Positions 37,525 to 50,198 of a stretch of 64,000 nt of DNA are shown piece after piece. The notes beneath the pieces are model-generated. The model did no database searches, had not been told where the DNA came from, and was given only the letters and a program-made list of their open reading frames with translations. A program made the position numbers and the translations under genes. The DNA is taken from contig NC_092326.1 of the NCBI RefSeq assembly GCF_036785885.1, positions 39,518,287-39,582,286 of the forward strand, read 5' to 3'. Every line of letters begins with the position of its first letter. Positions within the stretch are counted from its first letter, which is position 1. This DNA comes from Coffea arabica. Its lineage: Eukaryota; Streptophyta; Magnoliopsida; Gentianales; Rubiaceae.

Positions 37525-38123
37525 CTATGTTTTCAGAACCGGACCGGATATCGACTCGGCCGAGGTCAGGAGTCAGGGGTCAATGGGTTCGACCGGGGGT
37601 CGATAGGGGTCGAACCGGATGACGTCATAAATAAAAATTATTTAAAAATTAAATTATTGTATATAAAATATCCAATAACATATTGATATTAATAAAGGTA
37701 TATTCATATATATTTGATGTTTCAAATATATTTAACACGAAAATACAAAGAAATTAGAACAATCAAGTAACAATTTATATTATTTAATAAACTTTAACAA
37801 GTTTAGAATTAAAATTATGGATTTAATTGAAAAATAACATCAAATTTTAGGACAATATTTATAAAGTATGAAATATTTGAGGTATATTAATAAGTTTCAC
37901 ATTTTAGGGGGCCAAAACATAATATTAAAAAAGTTTGAACTTTTTTAACAAAAGCTCCTGTTGGATCGGTTTTTCCGGTTTTGTACCGGTCAAACCTGAT
38001 TTTTGACCGGAGTTGACCGGGTCTTGAATCTCCCGGTTCTGATGACCAACTCGGACCGGACACTTGGCCGGTTTCCGGTTCAACCGGTCGGACCGCCGGT
38101 CCGGTCCGAGTTTGAAAACACAG
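37525..38123. mobile_element. hAT-like MITE with GC-rich CCGG ends, 599 bp
   Basis: Ends CTATGTTTTCAGAACCGGAC and the complement of CTGTGTTTTC at the right, flanked by 8-bp duplications GATCTATA (37517-37524 and 38124-38131). About 100 bp at the left and 170 bp at the right are dense in CCGG/GGTC words, while the core (37640-37950) is very AT-rich. No transposase is encoded. A hAT origin is inferred from the duplication length. Confidence 0.75.
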
Positions 38124-38957
38124 GATCTATATTATTTGTACAAATGTTGAATTTTAAATTTAAATTTTATATAATTATCAATTATTTAATACTGATACTG
38201 TTAGTGTAAGAAAGATTAATCCATTATTTTAATCATACAAACTTACAACATAAAAGTTATAGAATCCACCCGATGCTAGTAGGATGGCTAACTTGAAGAA
38301 TGTTGATTGAACCATCTTAACACAGAATCAGTAGACTTTCTACAGCGTTAACTGAACCCATCAGAATTTTGTAATTTATGCCTATATTTCGTAAGGTAAG
38401 AGGTTGTTTAACCATTCATAGTACGTTTTTGAATATCCAATAAAAATTAACATTAAGTGTATGACACCTAATATTAATAGTATATGATGTCTAAATTTGT
38501 GTTAGAAAACTTGTGTACAGCATAAATTTGTGTTGATTTTGATATTCCTATGAATCAGATTTTTTTTGTGCCAATTTGTGGTGGTCTCGGCTTGTTATAA
38601 TGGCTAGTATAGTTGGCAAGTCGTAAGATCCCATTTTCATTGCTCTATTTGTATCTTACAAGTCTCCTTTGCCAATGCATTGTCTCCTACAGAGCATTTC
38701 AGTCATTTGGAAATCCAAGTCTGAAAGCTTTCTAAAAGAAAACCAATACTAATTAACATAAGGAAATAAAGATTATGAAAGGGCATCAAAATGTATGGGA
38801 GGTAAAAAGATTGTATGAGATGTGAAATAATTTATGGCATTCTTGATATACTAAAAAAGGAAATTGAAATTTTCGATTTTCAAACTAAAATCAAGTGACA
38901 TCGCTTAGGTGCTTGTCATACTTGTTATATGTCATGGTAATAATATGTGGAATGGGT

Positions 38958-39290
38958 ATGATTTAAAATATTATGCATATGTATATTATATGAAAATTTT
39001 TAATAAGTATGATAAAAAAAATTTTGGTATAAAAAAATGAATTTGACAGAATCACACATATAAATCCCTACATAAATGTATGCATGCATTTAAAGTTACA
39101 AAACTAAATGTACAAGTAATAATTATGATTTAAAATATTATGCATACGTATATTATATGAAATTTTTAAATAAGCATGATAAAACATTTTGGTATAAAAA
39201 ATGAATTTGACAAAATCACACATATAAATCAGTACACAAATGTACGAATGTATTTAAAAGTTACAAAACTAAAAGTACAAGTAATAATTA
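38958..39290 (+). repeat. Tandem duplication of a 167-bp unit
   Basis: Two adjacent copies beginning ATGATTTAAAATATTATGCA at 38958 and 39125 and running in parallel to GTACAAGTAATAATT. Divergence is modest (single substitutions and A-run length). Confidence 0.92.
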
Positions 39291-39420
39291 CTACAATGAG
39301 TTTTAAAAATGATGCTATACTAGTACAAATTTTGATTCTAAACCTTGTGTGTGAGACATTAAACTTGTAAAATTTTATCACTTAATTTGTGTATATATCG
39401 ATAGATCTATAAAAATTATG

Positions 39421-39516
39421 ATATACATTGTTTTTATTTTATATACAACTCAAAAGAGACGTTATGTGATATACATTGTTGTTATTTTATATATAACTCA
39501 AAAGAGATGTTATTAT
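39421..39516 (+). repeat. Tandem duplication of a 48-bp unit
   Basis: ATATACATTG...ACTCAAAAGAGACGTTAT repeats immediately with a few substitutions. Confidence 0.85.
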
Positions 39517-41771
39517 CCTTGCACAAATATTAAAAAATCGAAGCATAATTTGTAAAGTATAATATGTCAAAAGTTTATCGTGTTGTATACTATTACTTGA
39601 AAATTATAGCTATTTTAAGAGTATTTTTTAAATCTATAATATACAAAATATTTTCTCAATTAGAGCTAGGTACGTACAAACATGTACCATACGAATATAG
39701 CACAAGTTTTTACTAAATGGGGCTTTTGTAATAACTTTTTAAATGAGGGAGCATACCTTCCCTTCAAGAAAAGAGGTAAAGATTAATTGTGTTAGTTAAC
39801 ACATCATAACGAACCAATAAAAAAGGCCATCCTAAAGAATTTGATCAAGAAAATTTGTTGAAAGTACCCAGTTTACATCCCAAATACTTTTGTGGTCATA
39901 TTCATGTAATTTAACATTGCATGTCATACTGGCTTTTTTTTAGCAAGAAAGAAAGTAATATGTACATTATACAATTAATGAATCCTGCAAGAAAGTGCCA
40001 AGAAATTAAAAATTGTTAGTAATTGATGCATCAATCTTGAGATTTTAGGTATGAAGGAATAAAGTAAAGATGGCGATAATACACCAAGAGCAAACACTTG
40101 ATACAAACTAGCCATGATTACATGTTGCTCTTTTACTTGGTAGGGGAATTTTTTCAAAAGGGCATGCCACAACACAAAGTTCATGAAGAGGGCATAATTT
40201 GACAATTCAAATAAAATTTAAGAGTACATGAGAAATTTGTCCAAAAATTATATTAACGCATGAAACCATAATTATTGCTAGAAATAACAACAGTCGCAGT
40301 GAAGAGGGAAAGATCTTGTATCTGCTAAGAAGCTAAGAAAACTTAGAGCTGGATAAGTTACCTTCCAAAGAAACACTAAGAATAATGCAACTGAAAATGA
40401 TCTAACAAAGAGCAACATTCAAGAATTCCTTAACCATAACGCAAGTATACGCAGACACCAATTTGAATGTGTTGTGTTAAACTGAAATACAAGCAAGCCT
40501 GTCGAATGTCTGTAAGAAAATGCACGAGGCTGTTGGGGTCAAATGTAAGAAAGGGGATATATTCAAATTTTCAATTGACTTGCTGACCAATTCCACTTCA
40601 GTATTCACATTGAATATATCGACAATATCTCCATTTTATACTAATGCTCCATGATATGCTTGCAAAACCTTCTAAGAAATGCATAATGATCCTGAAGAAT
40701 CTGGGGGATTTTCCCCTCTAATGAAGATTTCTCTCAAGTACGTTTGGTCCATGAAAGAAGAAGCCGCTCAAGGTACAATGGTTGATTAAATTTTTATCCA
40801 TGATTTTCTCTTGTAATCAGTTGAAGGTGGTTAAACTTCAAGAACTAATTTGTGCCACTTACATTTACCCCTCAGTTATTTTGAAGGTATCAAAACAAGT
40901 TTCTGCGCTTTTACTGGCTGGTGTTGTGATGCCAATAACCACGTTAATCCAAGAATACGATAGATTTTTATGGACAACTGGCAATCGATGCTCCTGGTCT
41001 CTCCTGCTATCCATATATGGTATAAGACATCACCAAGAAATTCCAACTCTTTAAACTAAAGAGACAAATACTAGATACCCTGTATAGTTTCAGAACAGAT
41101 GTGCAGTTTATTGAAAGACTAAACAGGATAAACAGAAACAGGTTAACCTACACTGAATAAACAGAAACAGGTTCACTCCTATTCCTATATGCTACTCGTT
41201 GAATGTAATCACTGTGATACAGGCATATCAAAGGTGCTGCAGGTTCTCAGGAAGTATGAAGCGGATTATTGAAAAACAATTCTGGCCCAATTTAACTTCA
41301 GCAAAAATCAACTTAAGGTGGATAAGGAAAGAGATATCAGATATCCCTAGAACTTGATCATAGATATTGTAAGAAAAGGGCATATTTATCATATTTGAAA
41401 GCAAACGGAAATTGTTCATTCCAAAATGTAGACAAAGCTTGGATTAGTACAAGACATACAGATCATGGTCCAAGTAACTGAAGTCTATCCCAAGCTCCAG
41501 CAATCCTTTTGGAGTGGATCAAGTACTTGTTTCATGGATCCCTAGACGATCTTAAATTTTTGTCTCTGAGATCCCACCAAAGGTTATACATTCATTTGCT
41601 TCGCCCTTGATCGGTAAGCCCTCTTCACTATAGTGACGCCAAAATATTTCAAATAATTTTAAGAACCAATGAATTGATGACATACCCAACATAAAGCACA
41701 CTCATACTATACTACTATATTATCTTCATTATTATCATCTGATATATGAAATTAACAGTTCGTTAAAAGGC

Positions 41772-42332
41772 CTAACCAAGGCGAAGCTCCAAATCCACCT
41801 CATCTTCTTCCTCCCAAGTGTTGTTCCCATAGCTTTTACTCATGTTTTCGTGATGATAATGATCAATATGCATACTCAGGTTGAGACCTTCATGGTGATC
41901 CCCATACAAGCTAAGATACTCCTGCCTTGGAGCAGCGAAATCACCCAAATGATCATACCCCTGTGAAAAATTAGGGTTTGATCCGGGAAAGAAGTACTGA
42001 TAATTATTCATCTGGCTTTCCGTAGGAACAGCATAATATTGAGGTTGCTCAGTTGAGAGCCTTTCATAATTTCTCGAACTCATAACTTCTTCACTGGATT
42101 TGCTCGCAACCGAAGACTTTCTCGCTTTCTGCTTCGCCTTTGCCTTGTCTTTCCTATGTATATTCATGTGACCTCCCAAGGCCTGAGCATTTGTGAACCC
42201 TCTTTTGCAGAAAATGCACTCATAAAATCGACCAGCGCTGGTGTTTTCATTGGTGAATTTTTCAGCTGGCTGATCATTTTCTTCGCTTGATGTCTCAGAA
42301 TTGCTAGGCTTTCCTTCGTACTCCACGTCCAT
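41772..42332 (-). CDS. Single C2H2 (QALGGH) zinc-finger repressor, TAC1/SUPERMAN-like
   Basis: Intronless 186-aa nuclear protein. One plant-type EPF finger, [20 protein letters not shown], has ligands C39, C42, H55 and H59; it is followed by a basic stretch ([14 protein letters not shown]) that can serve as a nuclear signal. The middle is Gln/Tyr/Asn-rich, and the last residues DLELRLG form an LxLxL EAR motif that recruits TOPLESS-type co-repressors. [22 protein letters not shown] is closest in my memory to Arabidopsis TAC1 (At3g09290) and its SUPERMAN-clade relatives, so a DNA-binding developmental regulator is expected. The exact orthologue cannot be set without a tree. The ATG at 42332 is the first in frame. 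Confidence 0.9.
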   Translation of the reverse strand: MDVEYEGKPSNSETSSEENDQPAEKFTNENTSAGRFYECIFCKRGFTNAQALGGHMNIHRKDKAKAKQKARKSSVASKSSEEVMSSRNYERLSTEQPQYYAVPTESQMNNYQYFFPGSNPNFSQGYDHLGDFAAPRQEYLSLYGDHHEGLNLSMHIDHYHHENMSKSYGNNTWEEEDEVDLELRLG

Positions 42333-45300
42333 CTTGACAAATGATGATCAAGAAATGATCAGTACAGTGAACTTCTTGTCTTTCAAGAAAACTTCAAGAA
42401 CAAAATTTGCTAGGTGCAAAAGGGCACAAGATCAAAAAGTATTGATGATATTATCTCATTAGCTAGAGAGGTATAAGATGATGTTGAAATTATTTAGGGT
42501 TGAGAAAAGGGAGAGAGAAAAAGAGAAGGGGACAAGTTCAGAAGACTTTGAAATTTCCTTTGTGTCTTGACTGTTATTTGTATTGATGCAGACATGTTAA
42601 AATTTTTCACCTCCTAGCCGGCTCGCAGATGCCCCTTTTCTTACAATCTTTGTCAAGACTTTCTTTTTGGGAGTTTGGAAAGAAAAGAACCGGTTTTTCC
42701 TCCCTCATTTCAACGACAAAGGAGAAAAGTATGGCTTCTAGTGAATTAAAATAAAGAGACCAGAAAATCAACCCTTTCACATGGACAAAAGACTTGATGG
42801 TGATTACTTCCAAGAATTAAACCTCATCCATCTATAAATCCGAAGTGAGTATCCAAATAAGGTTTTAAAGTGAGATTAACATTTTACATGCTTTCAATTA
42901 GCCTGATTAATATGAGAGAAGTAACTTTTTTCTTAACTAAAGTGACAATGTTAAGTTTTAATTGCCTTCTGTCATTGTCAGCATTAGTGCTAATTCTATT
43001 TTTGTGCTTTGCACTCCAAAATCCAACTTTTAAACATCTGTGCATGCTTTTAAGCTTATCTATCCATATCTAGTCTGCACATAATAGCTCATGCAATTTT
43101 GCATGAAAATTTGGCAATTGTATGCTTAAGATACGCTACAAAGAGGCTGATGATCATATCTTCTAACCAGATGATCTCGTTCATTCTGATTTCTTGAAAT
43201 TTTTTTTTATCTAATATTGTAAAAAATGAATTGATTGCTCATGCTACTGAGAACTGGACACAAATTAATGTTCACAAACTAGATTTTCGCCTATAAAACG
43301 TCCCAAGTCAGTAATTTGAAGGTACAAAGAGTAGCTTTGGATCAACTCCTAAGTGGTGTAAGATCAAGAGAGATCCAATTTGTGCTTAAACAAGAAAGAA
43401 GAGAAAAATGGGAAAAACGTCAAGCTTCCTTCTACATGTGTCGGTAAGACTGTTTATACACGAGGAACGTAGTTCTTTGTTGTTAATACTAGACGTCGAC
43501 AACCAGCTGGGAAAAGAAACGAGAAAGTGTATCTCTTAAGATCCTTTTCACAGGCTAAATAGTTCCTTAAAGCCAGCATTATGGAAAGAAAAATTAAATG
43601 GCATTAAGGGAGCTTAGAGGAATTACTCTGAAACATGTATCTCACTATTTACTACGGAGTAGTAATCTATCTGAATTTGATGGGATCCGGTGCATTAATT
43701 AATGCGAGTATAATGGTACCAAAAAGAAATCTATCTGAATTTGTTATGAAATTAATTTACACTAGACTTTTAAAACGTACACAATGAAAAGTTAAGTGTT
43801 TTTCTCTCTTTTTTTTTTCTTAGTTATTTCTTAATTTGGGAACTTCTTTGTTTTGTTACATGTGATGTAACCCTGAAGTCACAGGAGTCCTGTTGTTAAA
43901 GATGCAAACAAAGCATAAAAATCGAACAACATATAATATTTTAAGCCCATTTTTGTTAATAACTAGGGAATGCATTGGAAAAAGTCCTCCTATGACATAT
44001 TCTTCAACTGCTGTTTTAACTTGCTAGTTCTTGTTCTTGGAGACCAATTAATAAGACACTGACTTGGACGGTTTCTTCCACCTCTTACTATACTCCCCAA
44101 ATGAGCTGCATGGAGTGTGCAAATGAGCATCACTGATCACGTTGAAGAAATACTGGCTAGCTAGCTAAGAACTTCCAAATGAGATAGCTGCATGGAAATC
44201 GTAAACTCCATAGAAAGGTTCAGAAGAAGAATTAGTACTCATGACTCGTGAGAAGAACGAGGGCTGCACAAATGCATGCATAAAAATGAATGTACGTTCC
44301 CTATTCGAATTTAGTAATTGTCCTACTGCTACATTCCTAGCTTCTGGTCCTTCTCGATGGCAAAGACGGCCAAATTACGCGTCTTAGTTTTTTTTTTCTT
44401 TAAGTGTTCTCTGCAGGGAATTGTCTTATGAGGAGATGCTCAGCATATTTACCATATTTATATAGCTTTGACCATTCCATGTGATCGAGCGATGAAATCA
44501 GTACTTGGACTAATGCTGGAAGACGGCCTCTTCTTCACAAAAGTTTTTGAATCAACAATGCCATTAATGGAGGAGAGAATCCATGACAATTACATAAGTG
44601 CAGCAAATTAAATTTTGTGCAATTCAATCAATTTAGCACAAGATCGTCCTTTGTCTTTTGATAGATAAGGGATATTTATTAATTAATGAGATTTTTGGAA
44701 ATCGTTCAGCACGATTTGCTTAACAAAATTAGAATTGGCGTTCCGTAGGAGTCACTACAATTGGCAGATTTTGCACGGAAGCTAGATTAATTATGAGACA
44801 TTTCCTTTTCCTCATGGATTAATTACTTCTCAACCAAAAGTTAGTTGCACAAATCTGATTTGCACTAAAAGTTGAAGTCTTTAGAAGACACATTAATGAC
44901 ATTTTTGATATACTATTAAATTGTCAGCTACTGCACAAAAAAAATATTTATTGTCAAGGTGAATCACAATATAATTTTGTTACTCTTGTAAATATCACAT
45001 AACCAATTCGTATACATATTGTATTAGCTCAACTTATTTGGCCAATAATTGCTTTGCTCCTAGTTCTTGGGTAAGATTTGTGTTTTACTGCTTTTGTTCT
45101 CTGCTAAGAACAATAAAAAAAAATGCTTATTATTTTGTTCTTAAAGAAAAATAGTATATACATAATGTGTTTGATTCATAATAGCATTTTGAAAACAAGA
45201 CAATATGTCTATATTTGGTTGGACATTAATTATTATTGTGTTTTAAAAAATGATTATTGGAGCTTAAGGGTAACACAATCTTAAAATTGATGCATAATTA

Positions 45301-47437
45301 AAAGTGGTTCGGCTTGGACCAAATTAAGCTCAACGTAATATGTTTAATACTTATACATGTATAAAATAAATAAATAAATTCAGAAGAAATAATTGTGTTT
45401 TTGATAATAATATATTTATCTTAAAGCATTATTGTTTCTATTAAATAATACATAATTCAAAAATTAATAAATATGTATAGTAAGTATATGAATTTAGCAC
45501 TTTTTTACTCGTATATTATATGTAGGCATTTTAAAATCGTACAATATGTATGCTTTTTTTTTTTTTTAAAGAAAATTTAACCTAACCCAATCCCCCTCGA
45601 AACTCATTTTGAAAAGATGGACCAAGACAAGGCTCACGCGTGTGAGCTTTGGATGGGCCGAGTTCATGCTAACAAGTGATTTGTTTTTCCTCTATGCAGT
45701 TTGGGCTTGTCAAAGCCCAACTGAATAAGACCAAATTGTAGGTTTTAATGACAACATATGAGTCGAGCTTAGTTGAACTAGGGGATAAGTGGTTGAATAG
45801 GATGGAGTATGGTAAGATAGATTAATGGTCTGAGGTTTTGGCTCGTTGATTAATTATTCGAGATTATTTTATCATAGCTGACATTTTGGGCTGCATTAGG
45901 CCGGTCGCAGAGAGGCCTCCCTGTACACAAGTGGTCAATCCAGCCCGAAAAAACCGTTAAAGTCAATCTTGGTCCAAAGAGGGAACAACAGAAGTCAACA
46001 AAGGACGTGGTTTGCCACTTTGCCAGTGGGGTCGGACTATGCCTGGTTAAAAAGTATTGAGCTCGAGTCAAGATGGGCTGAACGTGGACTGGAAAAACTA
46101 GTTCGAACCAAGCCCAACACTTTCTGAGTCAACAAAATTTGTCGAAAAATAATTAAATAAAATATTACTTTTACCAGGTCACTTATAAAAAAAAAAAAAA
46201 ACGACTCTTAAAACACGAGCTAACTCAGTGATACAGAAGTGTGCGAGGGCGGGCAGGAGGGTTAAAAAAATAACAACCCTAGATTTCTTATCAAGAGATG
46301 AACCATCTTTTAACTTGTTCATGTCATATAAGTCGTGTCTTGTCAATTATGTTGGTTAGTAGAGATTTTTCAATTTTTCTAGTATTTAAACTAACACTAG
46401 GAATAAATTACTCGATAAGTTACTCAATTAGTGATCGACTGATAGTGTATAAGTAGTGTTAAATTTCTTTGAAAAGCTAAAATAGACCACGAGAAATTTG
46501 GTAAATAGCCTTTCAAGAAATTTGGAATATTCTTACACCTGAAAGTATTAAAATGCTAGTTTTTTTTTTTTTTTTGGAGGACTTGATCCAAGCATATTAA
46601 AGAATATCATCCCCTTCAAAAAATTAAGAAGAAGAAGAAGAAACAGTCTAAGGCACCAATTTACTTCTTATCATCACATACGCAACTTTTTGTCTTCATT
46701 TATGTAATATGTACTTATAGTTGCACATTGAAAAACTCAGAATGCCCATGAATTAGACAAAATGACATTCAAGACTGTGGAGCTTAATCAAAATGACATT
46801 GAACAAGCTTGCAAGCCATTCGATTGAATTTGACTCGTTTGTAGCCCTATGCCACAGTTTAGAGGATAGTTCAAGCCAAAGCAATCCAAGTATTTGGAGA
46901 GCTGGAGATCTTAAAAGCAGTTCTAATTTATGCGATCTATTGAAAGTAAAGGAAACTGAATTACAGGACACCAAACCAGGAAACTCTTTCACGGATACAT
47001 TATATGTTCTACCCTCTATGATTCAGTGCTGCAAAACTGAACTGCCAAATCTCATGCTTCCCTGATTCGTCACAGTGCAAAAACAACAAAGCAGTTGAAC
47101 AGCTCACATGCATCAGGACTCACATACAACAGTGATATTTACAAGCACCGTTTCATGATATTTCCATCTTTCAATCTTCACAAGAAAACTGAGATAACCA
47201 CCCCGTCAACATCTTTTCTTTTCTTCTGGTCAGTGGTCACGAATCCTTCTTCCATCTTCTGGAACGAAACAATCCCCATTGACCAACAATTAGCAACCAT
47301 AAAATCGTCCGAGAATCTTCATTTTTTCAAGAAAAGACTTGATTCAATCTAGACTCTTTTTTTCAAAGCCAATCAAGAATCAATCAGCATCATCAAGATT
47401 AGTCACGGTTTCTTCTGAAGAGGAGGAACAAAAAAGT
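42333..47437. other. Intergenic region between zinc-finger and BLUS1-like genes
   Basis: 5.1 kb of AT-rich DNA with poly-T tracts (for example 45552-45570) and no transposon with clear ends. An ATG-initiated 90-codon frame at 46793-47065 (+) has no recognised homology and overlaps an equally long antisense frame. The segment 47066-47437 is the likely 5' leader and promoter of the kinase gene. Confidence 0.55.
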
Positions 47438-49006
47438 ATGTTTCAGTATCCACTGGACTCTAAAGGTTATCAGATTCTTGATGAAATTGGTCGAGGAGCC
47501 AGTGCAATTGTCTACAAGGCCATCTGTCTTCCCATGAACTCTTCAACTGTGGCTATCAAATCCATTGATCTTGATCAAGCTAAAGCAGATTTTGACAATG
47601 TCAGGCGTGAAGCCAAAATCATGTCACTTCTTTACCATCCTAATATCCTTAAAGCCCATTGCTTTTTCACCGTTGATCGTCGTCTTTGGGTGGTGATGCC
47701 ATTCATGTCTGGCGGTTCTCTTCAGTCCATCATCACCTCTAATTTCCCTGATGGATTACCTGAGCCATGCATTGCTGCGGTTCTTAAAGAAACCCTTTCT
47801 GCTTTATCATATCTTCATGATCAGGGCCATCTCCACAGAGATGTCAAGGCTGGCAATATTTTGATGGACTCAAATGGTTCGGTGAAGCTTGCTGATTTTG
47901 GTGTATCCGCTTCGATTTATGAATCAAGCTCATCTTATGGACCGTTACAAGGTTCTCCTTCATCAAATTTGATGCTGACCGATGTTGCTGGAACCCCTTA
48001 TTGGATGGCACCAGAAGTAATTCACTCACATACGGGTTATAGTTTTAAGGCCGATATATGGTCTTTTGGGATTACTGCATTGGAATTAGCCCATGGAAGG
48101 CCTCCTCTGTCCAATCTTCCTCCTTCGAAATCTTTGCTGATGAAGATTACCAAGCAATTCCGGTTCTCTGATTATGCTAAGTTTCATGAAAGTAAGAAAA
48201 ACAAGTTTTCAAAGTCTTTCAAGGACATGGTGGGACTATGTCTCGATCAAGATCCATCAAGAAGGCCTTCTGCTGATAAATTGTTGAAGCATTCATTTTT
48301 CAGGTACTGCAAAGGTCCCGAATTTTTGGTCAAGAATGTTCTTCATGGTCTGCCCACCGTGGAACAAAGGTTTCGGCAGTCGAAAATTCAGAGACTTCTG
48401 TCCTTGAATAAAACTGAGGAGGAAGATGAGGAAGATTCATTGAGGGAAAATATCAAGCAAAGAAGAATCAGTGGTTGGAACTTTAATGTCGAGGATTTTG
48501 AATTGAACCCTGTTTTTCCAAATGAGAAAGAAGAAGACAGCATTGTAAAACAAGTCCGATTTGGTGGTGAAACTATTATACAAGAGAAGGGAGGGGACAC
48601 GGATGGATCAATTTCAAGTAATTCTCCAGGGCAGACTGTGAGTGTGGCTGGAACTCAGATTTTGTCTGATCAAGTCTCTGAGGTTTCTGATGATTTGGTG
48701 CAAAATGTTGGGAGCACTAGTGAGGCTGAATCTGTGATTAGCGCCAGTGATCAGGGTAGTGTGGATGGCGAAATGATGTTGAGTAGCCTCTTGTTCCTGA
48801 AGAAGAGTTTGGAGGATCAAAGGAATGAGGTGATGACCATGATTGGCTTGATACAGGGGAAAAAGTTCACAGAAATGAGCAGGGAAGAGCAACTGATGCA
48901 AGTGATTGAGAAGATGAAGGTGGAATTGGAGAATGAGAAGAAGAAGAATGCTGCACTGGAATTAGAATTGGAGTTTCTGAAGTTGCAATACAGCAGTGGA
49001 CAGTAA
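47438..49006 (+). CDS. BLUS1: Ste20/GCK-type Ser/Thr kinase, BLUS1-like
   Basis: Intronless 522-aa kinase. Kinase domain (about 11-290): glycine loop [15 protein letters not shown] Lys41, helix-C Glu58, HRDVKAGN (133-140), DFG 153-155, [10 protein letters not shown] 184-193. The sequence tracks Arabidopsis BLUE LIGHT SIGNALING1 (At4g14480) along its whole length, for example KAICxPMNSxxVAIKxIDLDQ and [21 protein letters not shown]. The tail keeps RRISGWNF; its Ser (345 here) aligns with BLUS1 Ser348, the phototropin target that triggers plasma-membrane proton-pump activation in guard cells. The C-terminus is a Glu/Lys-rich coiled coil (about 455-515). The first in-frame ATG is 47438; the frame is open upstream only from non-ATG codons. 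BLUS1 orthology is inferred from tail conservation; GCK paralogues are the alternative. Confidence 0.93.
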   Translation: MFQYPLDSKGYQILDEIGRGASAIVYKAICLPMNSSTVAIKSIDLDQAKADFDNVRREAKIMSLLYHPNILKAHCFFTVDRRLWVVMPFMSGGSLQSIITSNFPDGLPEPCIAAVLKETLSALSYLHDQGHLHRDVKAGNILMDSNGSVKLADFGVSASIYESSSSYGPLQGSPSSNLMLTDVAGTPYWMAPEVIHSHTGYSFKADIWSFGITALELAHGRPPLSNLPPSKSLLMKITKQFRFSDYAKFHESKKNKFSKSFKDMVGLCLDQDPSRRPSADKLLKHSFFRYCKGPEFLVKNVLHGLPTVEQRFRQSKIQRLLSLNKTEEEDEEDSLRENIKQRRISGWNFNVEDFELNPVFPNEKEEDSIVKQVRFGGETIIQEKGGDTDGSISSNSPGQTVSVAGTQILSDQVSEVSDDLVQNVGSTSEAESVISASDQGSVDGEMMLSSLLFLKKSLEDQRNEVMTMIGLIQGKKFTEMSREEQLMQVIEKMKVELENEKKKNAALELELEFLKLQYSSGQ

Positions 49007-49437
49007 TATGATTAAGCTGTATTTAGTTCTACATGGGGATTTGAATCAATTTCTATGCAGTACATGGTTTATTCCACTCCAAATCCTGCTGCCATAGAGA
49101 ACCATATAGAACCTTAGTTTCATATTATAGGCGATCTCCTTTTAAAACTCCTATATGATGATGTTACCGGTTAAATTTTATACAGCCAATTTCATATTGG
49201 TTTGATTGTTAGTACAATTTAGTTCCAAAACGTCAGTGATCATTGTCGACCAAAATTTGTCAAATCACCTCAAGAATCAATGCAGATTACAAGATGTTTG
49301 GTCATTTCATCAGATTTCCCTTGTTTCCCTTTTCTTGCTATTTTATAATTTCTATGATCAGCTTCTGCTTCTTATTTTTTTTTCCTTCCTTAATTGGTAT
49401 ATTGCCTAGCATATATAGGAATCAAGGCGAATTCAAA

Positions 49438-49583
49438 CCCGTCTGGATTGTTATTTTTTGGAGTTTTTATAGAGAAATGTGCTATAGCGATTTGATGTAC
49501 GTGAGATAAAAGAAGTGATTAAAAAATGTGTTCATGGAAAAAGTAAAAGATTTTTGGAGGAAAATAGCAATCCATACAAAAGA
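49438..49583. mobile_element. Tourist-like MITE, about 140 bp
   Basis: Ends GTCTGGATTGTTATTTT and the complement of TGTATGGATTGCTATTTT; the interior (GCGATTTGATGTACGTGAGA, AAAAATGTGTTCATGGAAA) closely follows the element at 57612-57751. Exact ends and the 3-bp duplication are unclear. Confidence 0.6.
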
Positions 49584-49916
49584 AAAGAAGCAAATTTGCA
49601 TTGAACAATTTTATATGTAGAGGAATTTGCAGTTTAACAGCAGCCATAGCCAGGACTTCAGTTATTCCAATTGTGTCAGTAGAATAGAATGTCAAGATAT
49701 TGCATCTAATCTCATGAGATGAAGAAGTTATTATTGAATTAGGAAAAAAAAAATAAGTTTTTAGTTGAATCACACAAATGAAAATTGTAATTAAAGAAAA
49801 TAAGAATGCAAAGAAAGCAGGTATTCTGGGGGGTTTTTTTTTTTTTTTAAAAAAAACAACAATAAATGAAAATAAAAATTTCATAGGAAAGTCAAACTAT
49901 TGACTGATCCAAGTCA

Positions 49917-50198
49917 ATGTCAAGCAGCTCATTCCCACATCGACTACTCACCGCAAAAATTAGTGCTTTACTTGAAGAAATGAGCGAGCCACCGTGGCAT
50001 ACAGCGGAGGTGGTGGAGCGGGGGCCGGCGCATGCAATTATTAACCCTAAACCACTCTGTCATCAGAGATGTTTAGTTCTCAAGGGGGTGGTTTACCCCG
50101 GTGTTTTCCCCCGCCGGAAAAACAAGAAACACCGATGTCCGGCATGCATCGGTCCTCAGTGGCTGAAAATTAGCTCCAGAGAGGCTTGCAGGGAATGA
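49917..50198 (+). CDS. Hypothetical 93-aa Cys-rich protein
   Basis: ATG-initiated frame ending in TGA. I do not recognise the family. It is visibly richer in G+C than the AT-rich DNA around it, and the peptide has a non-random look: a Ser-rich start, SEPPWHTAEVVERGPAHA, then PKPLCHQRCL, a basic segment (FPRRKNKKHR), CPACIGPQWLKIS. Cys48/Cys52 and Cys74/Cys77 with His72 could form a small zinc knuckle. There is no obvious intron, but a GT-donor extension past 50190 cannot be excluded, so it may be an exon of a longer gene. Neighbours are the BLUS1-like gene upstream and repeats downstream. Function unknown; could be a gene remnant. Confidence 0.4.
   Translation: MSSSSFPHRLLTAKISALLEEMSEPPWHTAEVVERGPAHAIINPKPLCHQRCLVLKGVVYPGVFPRRKNKKHRCPACIGPQWLKISSREACRE

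Larger units (their letters stand above)
38124..41771. other. AT-rich intergenic region
   Basis: No gene supported. It contains a 167-bp tandem duplication (38958-39290), a 48-bp duplication (39421-39516) and otherwise undistinguished AT-rich sequence. Short frames at 39975-40205, 40782-41054 and 41228-41419 show no recognisable family and lack splice partners. Confidence 0.6.

Noticed and set aside
40782-41054. A 90-codon frame in the intergenic region
   Set aside because: No homology recognised, no codon bias or splice context distinguishing it from random AT-rich frames.
42870-43073. Hydrophobic 67-codon frame
   Set aside because: Leu/Phe-rich peptides arise readily from AT-rich DNA; no family, start context or partner exon seen.
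46793-47065. A 90-codon ATG frame upstream of the kinase gene
   Set aside because: No recognised family, no splice partner, and an equally long antisense frame overlaps it; not enough to call a gene.
47339-47437. N-terminal extension of the kinase from 47339
   Set aside because: The upstream codon is TTG, not ATG; the first in-frame ATG is 47438 and matches the BLUS1 N-terminus.
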